The position numbers and the translations under genes are program-made. The notes beneath the pieces are model-generated. The model made no database searches. It had not been told where the DNA came from and saw nothing but the letters and a program-made list of their open reading frames with translations. DNA of 37,933 nucleotides from positions 1-37,933 of the IMG/VR virus record IMGVR_UViG_3300030380_003439. The stretch is one strand, 5' to 3'. Source of the DNA: a virus. Positions 33,500 through 37,933 of this stretch are shown here, one piece after another. Position 1 is the stretch's first letter, and each line of letters opens with the position of its first letter.

Positions 33500-33888
33500 T
33501 GGGTATGAAAAAAAGAATGAAACGTGGAGGTTCAGCCAAAAAGAAACGTGCTAAAGCTATGGGCGGCGGCATGATGAAAAAAAGAATGAAAGCAGGCGGT
33601 GTAGCTAAAAAAAGATTTCCAGATTTATCTGGTGATGGCAAAGTTACTAAGAAAGACGTTCTTATGGGACGTGGTGTTATAAAAAAAGGCACACCTAAAG
33701 CAGCTATGACTGATAAAGAAACCAGATCGAAAGTGCAAAAAGGGAAACTATCCAAGCTAATGGAACGTGTAAACAAAATGAAACGTGGTGGTGTAGCTAA
33801 AAAGAAACGTGCTAAAAAGAAACGTGCTAAAGCCATGGGTGGCGGTATGATGAAGAAACGCATGAAACGCGGCGGCAGGGCTAAGTAA
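33496..33888 (+). CDS. Ultra-basic repeat protein with an EF-hand-like loop
   Basis: 130 aa, about one third Lys/Arg. Near-identical basic repeats at each end (KKKRAKAMGGGMMKKRMK at about 15-32 and 108-125) flank a loop D43-L-S-G-D-G-K-V-T-K-K-D54 that matches the 12-residue EF-hand/dockerin calcium loop at positions 1, 3, 5, 6, 8 and 12. First of five consecutive basic proteins. Probably DNA-associated, perhaps packaged in the capsid; not a known enzyme. Confidence 0.7.
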   Translation: MMGMKKRMKRGGSAKKKRAKAMGGGMMKKRMKAGGVAKKRFPDLSGDGKVTKKDVLMGRGVIKKGTPKAAMTDKETRSKVQKGKLSKLMERVNKMKRGGVAKKKRAKKKRAKAMGGGMMKKRMKRGGRAK

Positions 33889-34037
33889 TGGCAGGCCCAG
33901 GTTTATACGCAAACATTGCAGCAAAAAGACGTAGAATTAAAGCTGGTTCTGGTGAGAAGATGCGAAAAAAAGGATCTAAAGGTTCACCAACAGCAGCAAA
34001 TTTTAAAAGAGCGGCAAAAACAGCGAGGAGTAGGTAG
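33888..34037 (+). CDS. Small basic conserved protein
   Basis: 49 aa, starting at the ATG sharing a base with the previous stop. The sequence MAGPGLYANIAAKRRRIKAG, then SGEKMRKKGSKGSPTAANFK, is a pattern I recognise from many marine phage small proteins. Strongly basic, no Cys, probably unstructured in isolation. Likely nucleic-acid binding; role unknown. Confidence 0.75.
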   Translation: MAGPGLYANIAAKRRRIKAGSGEKMRKKGSKGSPTAANFKRAAKTARSR

Positions 34038-34270
34038 TGACTAAACTTTGTCCAAGAGGAAAAGCAGCAGCTAAAAGAAAGTTTGATGTGTACCCATCAG
34101 CGTATGCAAACGCATACGCATCTAAAATCTGTGCTGGTAAAATCAAAGACCCTTCTGGAAAAAAGAGAAAAGACTTTAAAGGACCTAAGCCAATGAACAA
34201 AGGTGGTTTTGTTGCAAGAGGTTGTGGAGCTATCATGTCGAACAGAAAAAAGAAAACTAGGTTTGCTTAA
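34037..34270 (+). CDS. Basic small protein, phage DUF type
   Basis: 77 aa from GTG 34037 with GGAG upstream. Contains KLCPRGKAAAKRKFDVYPSA, YASKICAGKIKDPSGKKRKD and a C-terminal NKGGFVARGCGAIMSNRKKK. The GCGA-M-NRRK ending recurs in marine phage basic proteins. Three Cys might bind a metal. Overlaps the previous stop by one base. Confidence 0.7.
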   Translation: MTKLCPRGKAAAKRKFDVYPSAYANAYASKICAGKIKDPSGKKRKDFKGPKPMNKGGFVARGCGAIMSNRKKKTRFA

Positions 34271-34639
34271 ATGGCCAGCCGTAATGGACTAGATAAATGG
34301 TTCAAGCAGGACTGGGTAGATATTGGATCTAAGAAAAAAGGCGGGGGTTTCAAAAAATGTGGAAGAAAGTCAGCCAAAGGCAGCAAAAGAAAATACCCTA
34401 AGTGTGTTCCTGCTGCAAAAGCAGCTAGCATGTCAGAGGGACAGAGACGTTCTGCTGTGTCAAGAAAAAGATCAAAGGCACAGGGTGTTGGTGGTAAACC
34501 TACAAATGTATCTACGTTTGCAAAAAGAAAAAAAGCAGCTGAAGGTGGATACATAGGCAGTTTTATAGATTTACCTGTTCCTGATGGTGGTAGGGTTGGA
34601 AATCCTAGTTACAAAAAATATTATAAGGGGATGATTTAA
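34271..34639 (+). CDS. Basic protein, DUF5872-like
   Basis: 122 aa. Starts NGLDKWFKQDWVDIGSKKKG, then FKKCGRKSAKGSKRKYPKCV and MSEGQRRSAVSRKRSKAQG, the features of the widespread DUF5872-type phage/algal-virus family (DUF number from memory). The C-terminus adds a DGGRVGNPSYKK segment shared with virion proteins at 12872 and 14467. Function of the family is unknown. Confidence 0.7.
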   Translation: MASRNGLDKWFKQDWVDIGSKKKGGGFKKCGRKSAKGSKRKYPKCVPAAKAASMSEGQRRSAVSRKRSKAQGVGGKPTNVSTFAKRKKAAEGGYIGSFIDLPVPDGGRVGNPSYKKYYKGMI

Positions 34640-34935
34640 TGGCAATAAGCAGGGGCAACATACCTAAGACCACAACTGGTAAAGGTGCGAACTATCGCAA
34701 AACCAAAGCAGGTGCAGGTATGACACGTAAAGGTGTTGCAGCCTATAGACGTGCAAATCCTGGAAGTAAATTAAAAACAGCCGTTACTGGTAAAGTTAAA
34801 CCTGGTAGTAAAGCTGCAAAGAGACGTAAGTCTTATTGCGCACGATCTGCTGGTCAATTAAAAAGATCAAGTGCAAAAACAAGAAACGATCCTAATTCTA
34901 GAATTAGACAAGCAAGAAGGAGATGGAAATGTTAA
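34639..34935 (+). CDS. Basic protein, DUF6321-like
   Basis: 98 aa. Contains GAGMTRKGVAAYRRANPGSK, then LKTAVTGKVKPGSKAAKRRK, SYCARSAGQLK and the ending SRIRQARRRWKC, the signature of the DUF6321 family found in many phages (DUF number from memory). Strongly basic with two Cys. Last of the basic cassette; linked to the previous gene by TAATG. Confidence 0.75.
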   Translation: MAISRGNIPKTTTGKGANYRKTKAGAGMTRKGVAAYRRANPGSKLKTAVTGKVKPGSKAAKRRKSYCARSAGQLKRSSAKTRNDPNSRIRQARRRWKC

Positions 34936-35048
34936 CGTGTAAAAACTGTGGACATAAGTGTCATTGTAATAGTGATGACACATGTGACAAATGCAGTTGT
35001 ATTGACTGTATGCATGACACCCTTACGAAACAATATGAAGAGATATGA
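34929..35048 (+). CDS. Cys-rich 39-aa protein
   Basis: Eight Cys and three His in 39 residues: CKNC, CHC, CDKC, SC and DC pairs between positions 4 and 27 (MLTCKNCGHKCHCNSDD...). Likely binds two or more metal ions, like a zinc knuckle pair or a tiny metallothionein. It overlaps the previous gene by seven bases and the next by four. Confidence 0.7.
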   Translation: MLTCKNCGHKCHCNSDDTCDKCSCIDCMHDTLTKQYEEI

Positions 35049-35428
35049 AAAGATTAGATGTCAGTGAAAACACCGCCATCAGCATGCCGGCGCGTAACCT
35101 TCTTAGTATTATTGGCGCTTGTCTTGTTGGTGCTTGGTTCGGGTTTGGCGTCCTTGAGCGGCTTAATTCTATAGAGTCAGATTTAAGATTGATGTCTAAG
35201 GATTTAGAAGCTGCAAACGCTTTTATTGATTCTGTCCCCAAAGGGGGCATGGTCAGTCCACAAGTCCAAGAGCTCTACATGTTGGTTGAGTACCTTGGCG
35301 AGAATGTAGACAAACTAAAAGAACAGATGGAGTCAGAGATACCCATGATATTAAAGAACGACATGGTTATACAATTCCACGAAGAACGATTAATAGACTT
35401 GGAGTCAAAAACAAATGGAAACCATTAA
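35045..35428 (+). CDS. Membrane-anchored coiled-coil protein
   Basis: 127 aa. One membrane helix at about residues 19-38 (LLSIIGACLVGAWFGFGVLE) near the N-terminus, then long amphipathic helices (RLNSIESDLRLMSKDLEAAN; LVEYLGENVDKLKEQMESE). The layout resembles i-spanins, though the lysis pair is elsewhere. Overlaps the Cys-rich gene by four bases. Function uncertain. Confidence 0.6.
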   Translation: MKRLDVSENTAISMPARNLLSIIGACLVGAWFGFGVLERLNSIESDLRLMSKDLEAANAFIDSVPKGGMVSPQVQELYMLVEYLGENVDKLKEQMESEIPMILKNDMVIQFHEERLIDLESKTNGNH

Positions 35429-35648
35429 AGTTGTATTCGCAATACTCATGATACAGAACGGTTCGACAGTAGAGATGGTGCCGACTGATGGTCTTAGCGA
35501 CTGTCTTAAACAAAAGAGGCTTATCACCAGAAACATTGGAGAAGAGCAAGAAGGTATTTATATGCAATGCAAAGAAGTAAAAGCAGAAGTATATGAAGAC
35601 ATGGGGAGATTAAAAATTGCTAAAATACTTACGGAAGATCCGGAATAA
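35415..35648 (+). CDS. Conserved small protein with hydrophobic N-terminus
   Basis: 77 aa. Begins with a hydrophobic stretch (KVVFAILMIQNGSTVEMV) and has two Cys (LSDCLKQKR and YMQCKEVKAE). Short proteins with this Cys spacing are common in marine phages. Possibly exported; function unknown. Overlaps both neighbours. Confidence 0.6.
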   Translation: METIKVVFAILMIQNGSTVEMVPTDGLSDCLKQKRLITRNIGEEQEGIYMQCKEVKAEVYEDMGRLKIAKILTEDPE

Positions 35649-35832
35649 ATATATTACCGTAGACAATGCAGTTGATGTAGGAGTTGACGTAGCAATTGTT
35701 GTGTTTAATGTTTCACTTAGTCCAATATTGATTGTGATGCGTGTAGTAAGATGGTTCCTAAATGAATTTGTAATTAGTCACATAAAAAGATTTATCAAAT
35801 ACATAATAAAACGCTTCATAAAAAACTTGTAA
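35617..35832 (+). CDS. Small cationic membrane-active protein
   Basis: 71 aa from TTG 35617, chosen because GGGGAG is eight bases upstream. A hydrophobic central segment (DVAIVVFNVSLSPILIVMRVV) is followed by an amphipathic cationic helix (HIKRFIKYIIKRFIKNL). Holin- or pinholin-like, or membrane-disrupting; inference. The stop codon lies inside the -35 box of the next promoter. Confidence 0.5.
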   Translation: MLKYLRKIRNKYITVDNAVDVGVDVAIVVFNVSLSPILIVMRVVRWFLNEFVISHIKRFIKYIIKRFIKNL

Positions 35833-35855
35833 TCACAAGTAAAATTACTTATATT
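35825..35855 (+). promoter_or_regulatory. Terminase promoter with overlapping palindromic operators
   Basis: TTGTAA (35827-35832), 17-base spacer, TATATT (35850-35855). Two palindromes share the spacer: ACTTG-N6-CAAGT (35825-35840) and AAGTAAAATTACTT (35837-35850). The terminase ATG is at 35863, seven bases after the -10, with no Shine-Dalgarno, so the mRNA would be leaderless or nearly so. Confidence 0.6.
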
Positions 35856-35862
35856 TACATCC

Positions 35863-36339
35863 ATGGGATTACCCAAGCTATTAACTGAACAGCAAAAGAA
35901 ATTTGCGGAACTATTGGTATACAATGAAGGACGTAAAACACCTACTGAATGTGCTAAAGAAGCTGGCTATGCAGAAGGCTCTTGCCATGTACGGGCATCT
36001 GAACTTCGTAATCCCAATAAGTTTCCGCTCGTTGTCAAATACATTGGTGAACTCAGATCAGAAGTACAGAAGAAGTACGAGGTTAGTTTTGAACGTCACA
36101 TCACAGAACTCGGTCGTATACGCCAAGAAGCTCTTGCAAAAGGAGCTTTCTCGGCAGCTACAAATGCGGAAGTTGCGCGAGGCAAAGCAGCAGGATTATA
36201 CATCGAGCAAAAAATAATCAGAACAGGTAAGTTAGAAGACATGTCTATTGAAGACTTGGAAGCTAAGATGAAAAAGATATATCAAGAGAATGAAGTATTG
36301 ATAAAGGGAGAGTACACACTCGTCGATGAAAAAAGCTAA
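35863..36339 (+). CDS. terS: Terminase small subunit
   Basis: 158 aa. N-terminal LLTEQQKKFAELLVYNEGRK, then TPTECAKEAGYAEGSCHVRA, the helix-turn-helix pattern of small terminase subunits, then a long helical oligomerisation region and an acidic C-terminus (EDLEAKMKKIYQENE). It would recognise the packaging site. Unlike the usual order the large subunit does not follow inside the window. It is preceded by its own promoter. Confidence 0.75.
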   Translation: MGLPKLLTEQQKKFAELLVYNEGRKTPTECAKEAGYAEGSCHVRASELRNPNKFPLVVKYIGELRSEVQKKYEVSFERHITELGRIRQEALAKGAFSAATNAEVARGKAAGLYIEQKIIRTGKLEDMSIEDLEAKMKKIYQENEVLIKGEYTLVDEKS

Positions 36340-36469
36340 ATCATATCAAGAGCACACTCCTGGTCCAAAGAAACGGACATCAATAGGGAATAGCATACGC
36401 TCACGTCCCAAAAATAAACATAAACGTAGAAGTCACAAGAAATACAGAGGTCAAGGCAAAAGGAGATAG
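36326..36469 (+). CDS. Small basic conserved protein next to the terminase
   Basis: 47 aa, nearly half Lys/Arg/His (MKKAKSYQEHTPGPKKRTSI, then SRPKNKHKRRSHKKYRGQGK). I recognise GPKKRTSIG plus a RPKNKHKRR and KYRGQGKR ending from marine phages, near terminase genes. Overlaps the terminase end by 14 bases. Nucleic-acid binding is likely. Confidence 0.7.
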   Translation: MKKAKSYQEHTPGPKKRTSIGNSIRSRPKNKHKRRSHKKYRGQGKRR

Positions 36470-36470
36470 T

Positions 36471-36758
36471 ATGGATGACGCAGATAAATTACAGGCCAAG
36501 TTTGATGAATACATAGGCAACGCTCTTGTAGATAAAAAACTGCATTCAGGTCACTTACAGTATACAGTTAGCAACCTGTTAACTGTCTTAACTAACTTTT
36601 CAAAAAGCCCAGAGGGTGCAACAGCAAAGGTTATGTTGGTGCTACCAGACGGTCGTAGTCCACTACAAAAAGAATTTAATATTAGAGAAATAAGGCTAGT
36701 AGAGAATAAAATGATAGGTGCTGTTGAGAAGTATCGTTGTGTTATTCTCGTTGATTAA
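36471..36758 (+). CDS. Hypothetical protein
   Basis: 95 aa. AGGAG precedes the ATG. Helical first half (YIGNALVDKKLHSGHLQYTV) and beta-like second half (AKVMLVLPDGRSPLQKEFNI). No motif. Function unknown; placed between terminase and a nuclease. Confidence 0.55.
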   Translation: MDDADKLQAKFDEYIGNALVDKKLHSGHLQYTVSNLLTVLTNFSKSPEGATAKVMLVLPDGRSPLQKEFNIREIRLVENKMIGAVEKYRCVILVD

Positions 36759-36763
36759 TTACT

Positions 36764-37138
36764 TTGAAAGAAGAATCAAAACTTTGGCAAAAAGTTAAGA
36801 AAAATACGCCAGGAATTAGATGGACACGCGTTGAATCTTGGGCATCTTTTGGCTTTCCTGATCTAGTTGGATACACTGAAAAACAAGGATTCTTTACAGT
36901 TGAACTAAAAGTAACGAAAAGTAATAAAGTTGCTCTCTCACCACACCAAATTGGCTTCCATTTAACACATCCAACAGACACCTTCATCTTGGTCCAGCCG
37001 CACGGTCAACGATCCGTGATACTTTGTCCAGGATCCATGGTCCAAGAGCTTGCGGACCGTGGCTTGAGCGCTTGCACGCTTGAGCGTGTGCCCCTACCCG
37101 AGCTTGAGCACCGGCTGCTTGAGTCCTTGCGCGCTTGA
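36764..37138 (+). CDS. VRR-NUC-type PD-(D/E)XK nuclease
   Basis: 124 aa from TTG 36764; no Shine-Dalgarno and no ATG are near, so the start is uncertain. Active-site pattern: E24, FPDLVG (D33), VELKV (E47, K49) and Q62 in SPHQIGF, as in the VRR-NUC family of resolvases and repair nucleases. The N-terminal part has the usual AT-rich composition; the last ~40 codons turn GC-rich and include the first octamer array, which encodes the C-terminal tail (LSACTLERVPLPELEHRLLE). The tail may be an addition from the adjoining GC-rich segment. Confidence 0.72.
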   Translation: MKEESKLWQKVKKNTPGIRWTRVESWASFGFPDLVGYTEKQGFFTVELKVTKSNKVALSPHQIGFHLTHPTDTFILVQPHGQRSVILCPGSMVQELADRGLSACTLERVPLPELEHRLLESLRA

Positions 37139-37148
37139 ATGCTTGCGC
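37062..37148 (+). repeat. Octamer (NCTTGNNN) array 1
   Basis: Eight 8-base units with the core CTTG: GCTTGAGC 37062, GCTTGCAC 37070, GCTTGAGC 37078, then after 16 bases GCTTGAGC 37102, after 7 bases GCTTGAGT 37117, CCTTGCGC 37125, GCTTGAAT 37133, GCTTGCGC 37141. The last four are contiguous. They lie partly in the nuclease gene. The period of eight is not a codon multiple, so coding does not explain it. Confidence 0.85.
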
Positions 37149-37168
37149 GCTGGCTAGTATGGGGGGAT

Positions 37169-37184
37169 GGGGCCCGTAGGCCCC
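37169..37184. terminator. GC hairpin between convergent genes
   Basis: GGGGCC-CGTA-GGCCCC, a 6-bp stem with a 4-base loop, lies between the plus-strand nuclease stop (37138) and the minus-strand coiled-coil stop (37191). No clear U-tract follows on either strand, so it is a weak or Rho-assisted bidirectional terminator at best. Confidence 0.42.
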
Positions 37185-37190
37185 GGTTAG

Positions 37191-37493
37191 TTATTCGTCG
37201 TCGAAGTTGATTGGCGTCTCCAGCTGGGACCTGAGGTCGTCGATGACCTCGCTCTGCCCGTGGATGATGCCTTTGTTGAGCTCTTTGTCTGCCTCCAGCT
37301 TCTCCAGCTCGTGCTTGTACTCCCGGATAGATGCGCGATGGCCTTTGTCCAGGATTTCCAGATCGTTGATCTTTTCGTCCCGCTTCGCTACCATGAGCAG
37401 CAGCTTTTCGCTTTTCTCCTGTAGCAGTTTGATCTGAGCGCGCAGCGCATCTTCCAGTGAACTGAATTCGCCTTTTACTAAGTTTAACGTCAT
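37191..37493 (-). CDS. Coiled-coil protein between octamer arrays
   Basis: 100 aa on the minus strand, with AGAAAGGA before the ATG and a promoter upstream. Nearly the whole protein is a charged coiled coil (LRAQIKLLQEKSEKLLLMVA, KRDEKINDLEIL, then ASIREYKHELEKLEADKELN). GC content is much higher than in the rest of the phage. It is flanked on both sides by octamer arrays. It could be a DNA-binding accessory or host-takeover protein; unknown. Confidence 0.7.
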   Translation of the reverse strand: MTLNLVKGEFSSLEDALRAQIKLLQEKSEKLLLMVAKRDEKINDLEILDKGHRASIREYKHELEKLEADKELNKGIIHGQSEVIDDLRSQLETPINFDDE

Positions 37494-37521
37494 AAGTATC
37501 CTTTCTGTTATTTAATATCAT

Positions 37522-37550
37522 GTTATCCCATATCCTGAGTCTTTTGTCAA
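37522..37550 (-). promoter_or_regulatory. Minus-strand promoter of the coiled-coil gene
   Basis: Minus-strand TTGACA (37550-37545), 17-base spacer, GATAAC (37527-37522); TAACAT two bases further is an alternative -10. The second octamer array begins at 37551, touching the -35 box. Confidence 0.55.
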
Positions 37551-37598
37551 GCTTGAATCCTTGCGCCCTTGCGCGCTTGAACGCTTGCGCTTGCGCCC
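37551..37598 (+). repeat. Octamer (NCTTGNNN) array 2
   Basis: Five contiguous 8-base units: GCTTGAAT 37551, CCTTGCGC 37559, CCTTGCGC 37567, GCTTGAAC 37575, GCTTGCGC 37583, then TTGCGCCC. The stretch 37568-37590 matches 37126-37148 of array 1 at 22 of 23 positions. It is non-coding and sits upstream of the minus-strand promoter. Confidence 0.88.
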
Positions 37599-37619
37599 GT
37601 ACTTGTAAAAAGGCTCGAT

Positions 37620-37642
37620 CCTTTCCTTTGTTAAAGGAAAGG
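37620..37642. repeat. Perfect 10-bp inverted repeat
   Basis: CCTTTCCTTT-GTT-AAAGGAAAGG, a perfect 10-bp stem with a 3-base loop, with a smaller CCCG/CGGG stem at 37647-37659. It lies 3' of the minus-strand gene ending at 37660, so could act as its terminator, but lacks a U-tract. Confidence 0.7.
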
Positions 37643-37659
37643 TCCGCCCGATTAGCGGG

Positions 37660-37933
37660 TTAGTGTTTGCCATATGCTATATTTGGAATCGACTGGTCCC
37701 AGCATGCGCGGCACGTCTTGCATTCGTTATTTTGATCAGGTGCCGGACACGTGCGGCCACTGGATACGACGGTACTTGTCAGAGCCCAGCTCTTAGGCGC
37801 GCTGCCGTCTACCATTGTTGCGCTCAATCTAATCGTCAGATTGCCCGGCACCTCGGCCGGGTCAATCTTAGAAAGGATCCCAGATTCCCGGGTGGGTATC
37901 CAGTGCGCGACGTCAGGGGTTAGCCTGCATACG
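37660..37933 (-). CDS. C-terminal part of a conserved phage Cys-containing protein (5' end outside window)
   Basis: The minus-strand frame is open from the right edge; 90 residues are visible. The beginning includes HWIPTRESGILSKID, then NLTIRLSATMVDG, STVVSSGRTCPAPDQNNECK and the end CRACWDQSIPNIAYGKH. This C-terminal pattern (CP, then C-x2-C-x2-CWD and a YGKH or YKKH end) is one I recognise from phage proteins annotated as gene product 88/DUF7227-like, of unknown function with probable zinc-binding Cys. GC-rich like its neighbour. Confidence 0.7.
   Translation of the reverse strand, partial: VCRLTPDVAHWIPTRESGILSKIDPAEVPGNLTIRLSATMVDGSAPKSWALTSTVVSSGRTCPAPDQNNECKTCRACWDQSIPNIAYGKH

Noticed and set aside
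37207-37437. Plus-strand open frame opposite the coiled-coil gene
   Set aside because: Ser-rich antisense shadow of the coiled-coil gene with no ribosome binding site.
37006-37521. Minus-strand 171-codon open frame rich in Arg, Gly and Ser
   Set aside because: It is a shadow frame of GC-rich DNA that overlaps the nuclease and coiled-coil genes. The 100-aa frame has a promoter, a ribosome binding site and a clear coiled coil.
37062-37598. CRISPR array as an explanation of the CTTG repeats
   Set aside because: The units are 8 bases and mostly contiguous, with no 20-40 base spacers between 25-40 base repeats, and no cas gene is near.
37663-37923. Plus-strand open frame of 86 codons at the right end
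   Set aside because: Antisense shadow; the minus frame encodes a recognised Cys-rich phage C-terminus.
1-37933. Temperate-phage markers (integrase, CI-like repressor, attachment site)
   Set aside because: No tyrosine or serine integrase motif or repeated attachment core was found. The RHH protein and the Leu762-type polymerase alone do not show lysogeny.
1-37933. Direct terminal repeat marking a complete circular genome
   Set aside because: The first and last bases share no obvious overlap, and both ends lie inside coding genes of different modules.

Overview
This window looks like part of the genome of a lytic, tailed (podovirus-like) phage from the sea, most likely infecting an AT-rich alphaproteobacterium such as SAR11 or SAR116 relatives. 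The grounds are a compact, AT-rich, almost gap-free plus-strand gene set, a T7-type family A DNA polymerase with a marine-type Leu in the O-helix, no T7-type RNA polymerase, and many small proteins of kinds that recur in uncultured marine phage genomes. The length and the cut genes at both ends fit a fosmid insert or metagenomic contig, not a complete genome. Host and taxonomy are inference.

Layout. 1-3772: end of a collagen-like/S74 tail fibre gene, a small adhesin-like protein, two unknown proteins, then a tightly overlapped trio: a Coq4-like protein, a small membrane protein and a 2OG-Fe(II) oxygenase. A promoter at about 3780-3809 starts the next block. 3835-19821: virion module on the plus strand, with a Trp-repeat protein, fibre proteins, a second S74 fibre, a Gly-rich adhesin, a 796-aa tail protein, small connector-like proteins, a HlyC-like acyltransferase homologue, three putative ejection proteins, and a 1784-aa giant protein with an HTH/HNH-like front end. 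19823-20547: lysis pair (XhlA-like holin candidate, M15 peptidase). 20544-21989 (minus): SNF2 helicase, divergent from the replication operon, with overlapping opposed promoters at 22000-22036.

22056-29689: replication module with a coiled-coil protein, ssDNA-binding protein, zinc ribbon, AEP-type primase, UvrD helicase, DUF3310 protein, DNA polymerase and a small PD-(D/E)XK nuclease. 29828-32979: a new promoter, a ribbon-helix-helix protein, small proteins, a RecB/Cas4-like exonuclease and a HExxH metalloprotein. 33496-35048: five consecutive very basic small proteins and a Cys-rich 39-aa protein. 35045-35832: small membrane or secreted proteins. 35863-37138: terminase small subunit (apparently leaderless promoter with palindromic operators), a basic 47-aa protein, an unknown protein and a VRR-NUC nuclease.

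37060-37933: the composition changes abruptly to GC-rich, genes switch to the minus strand, and two arrays of a tandem 8-bp unit (NCTTGNNN) flank a coiled-coil gene. The upstream array abuts that gene's -35 box. This is the most unusual DNA-level structure in the window.

The large terminase, portal and major capsid genes are absent and presumably lie outside the window. No tRNA, CRISPR, integrase or insertion sequence was recognised. The best candidates for new biology are the octamer arrays, the phage Coq4/oxygenase cluster, the HlyC homologue lacking its catalytic His, the HTH/HNH-like head of the giant virion protein, and a GGxV motif shared by many unrelated proteins.
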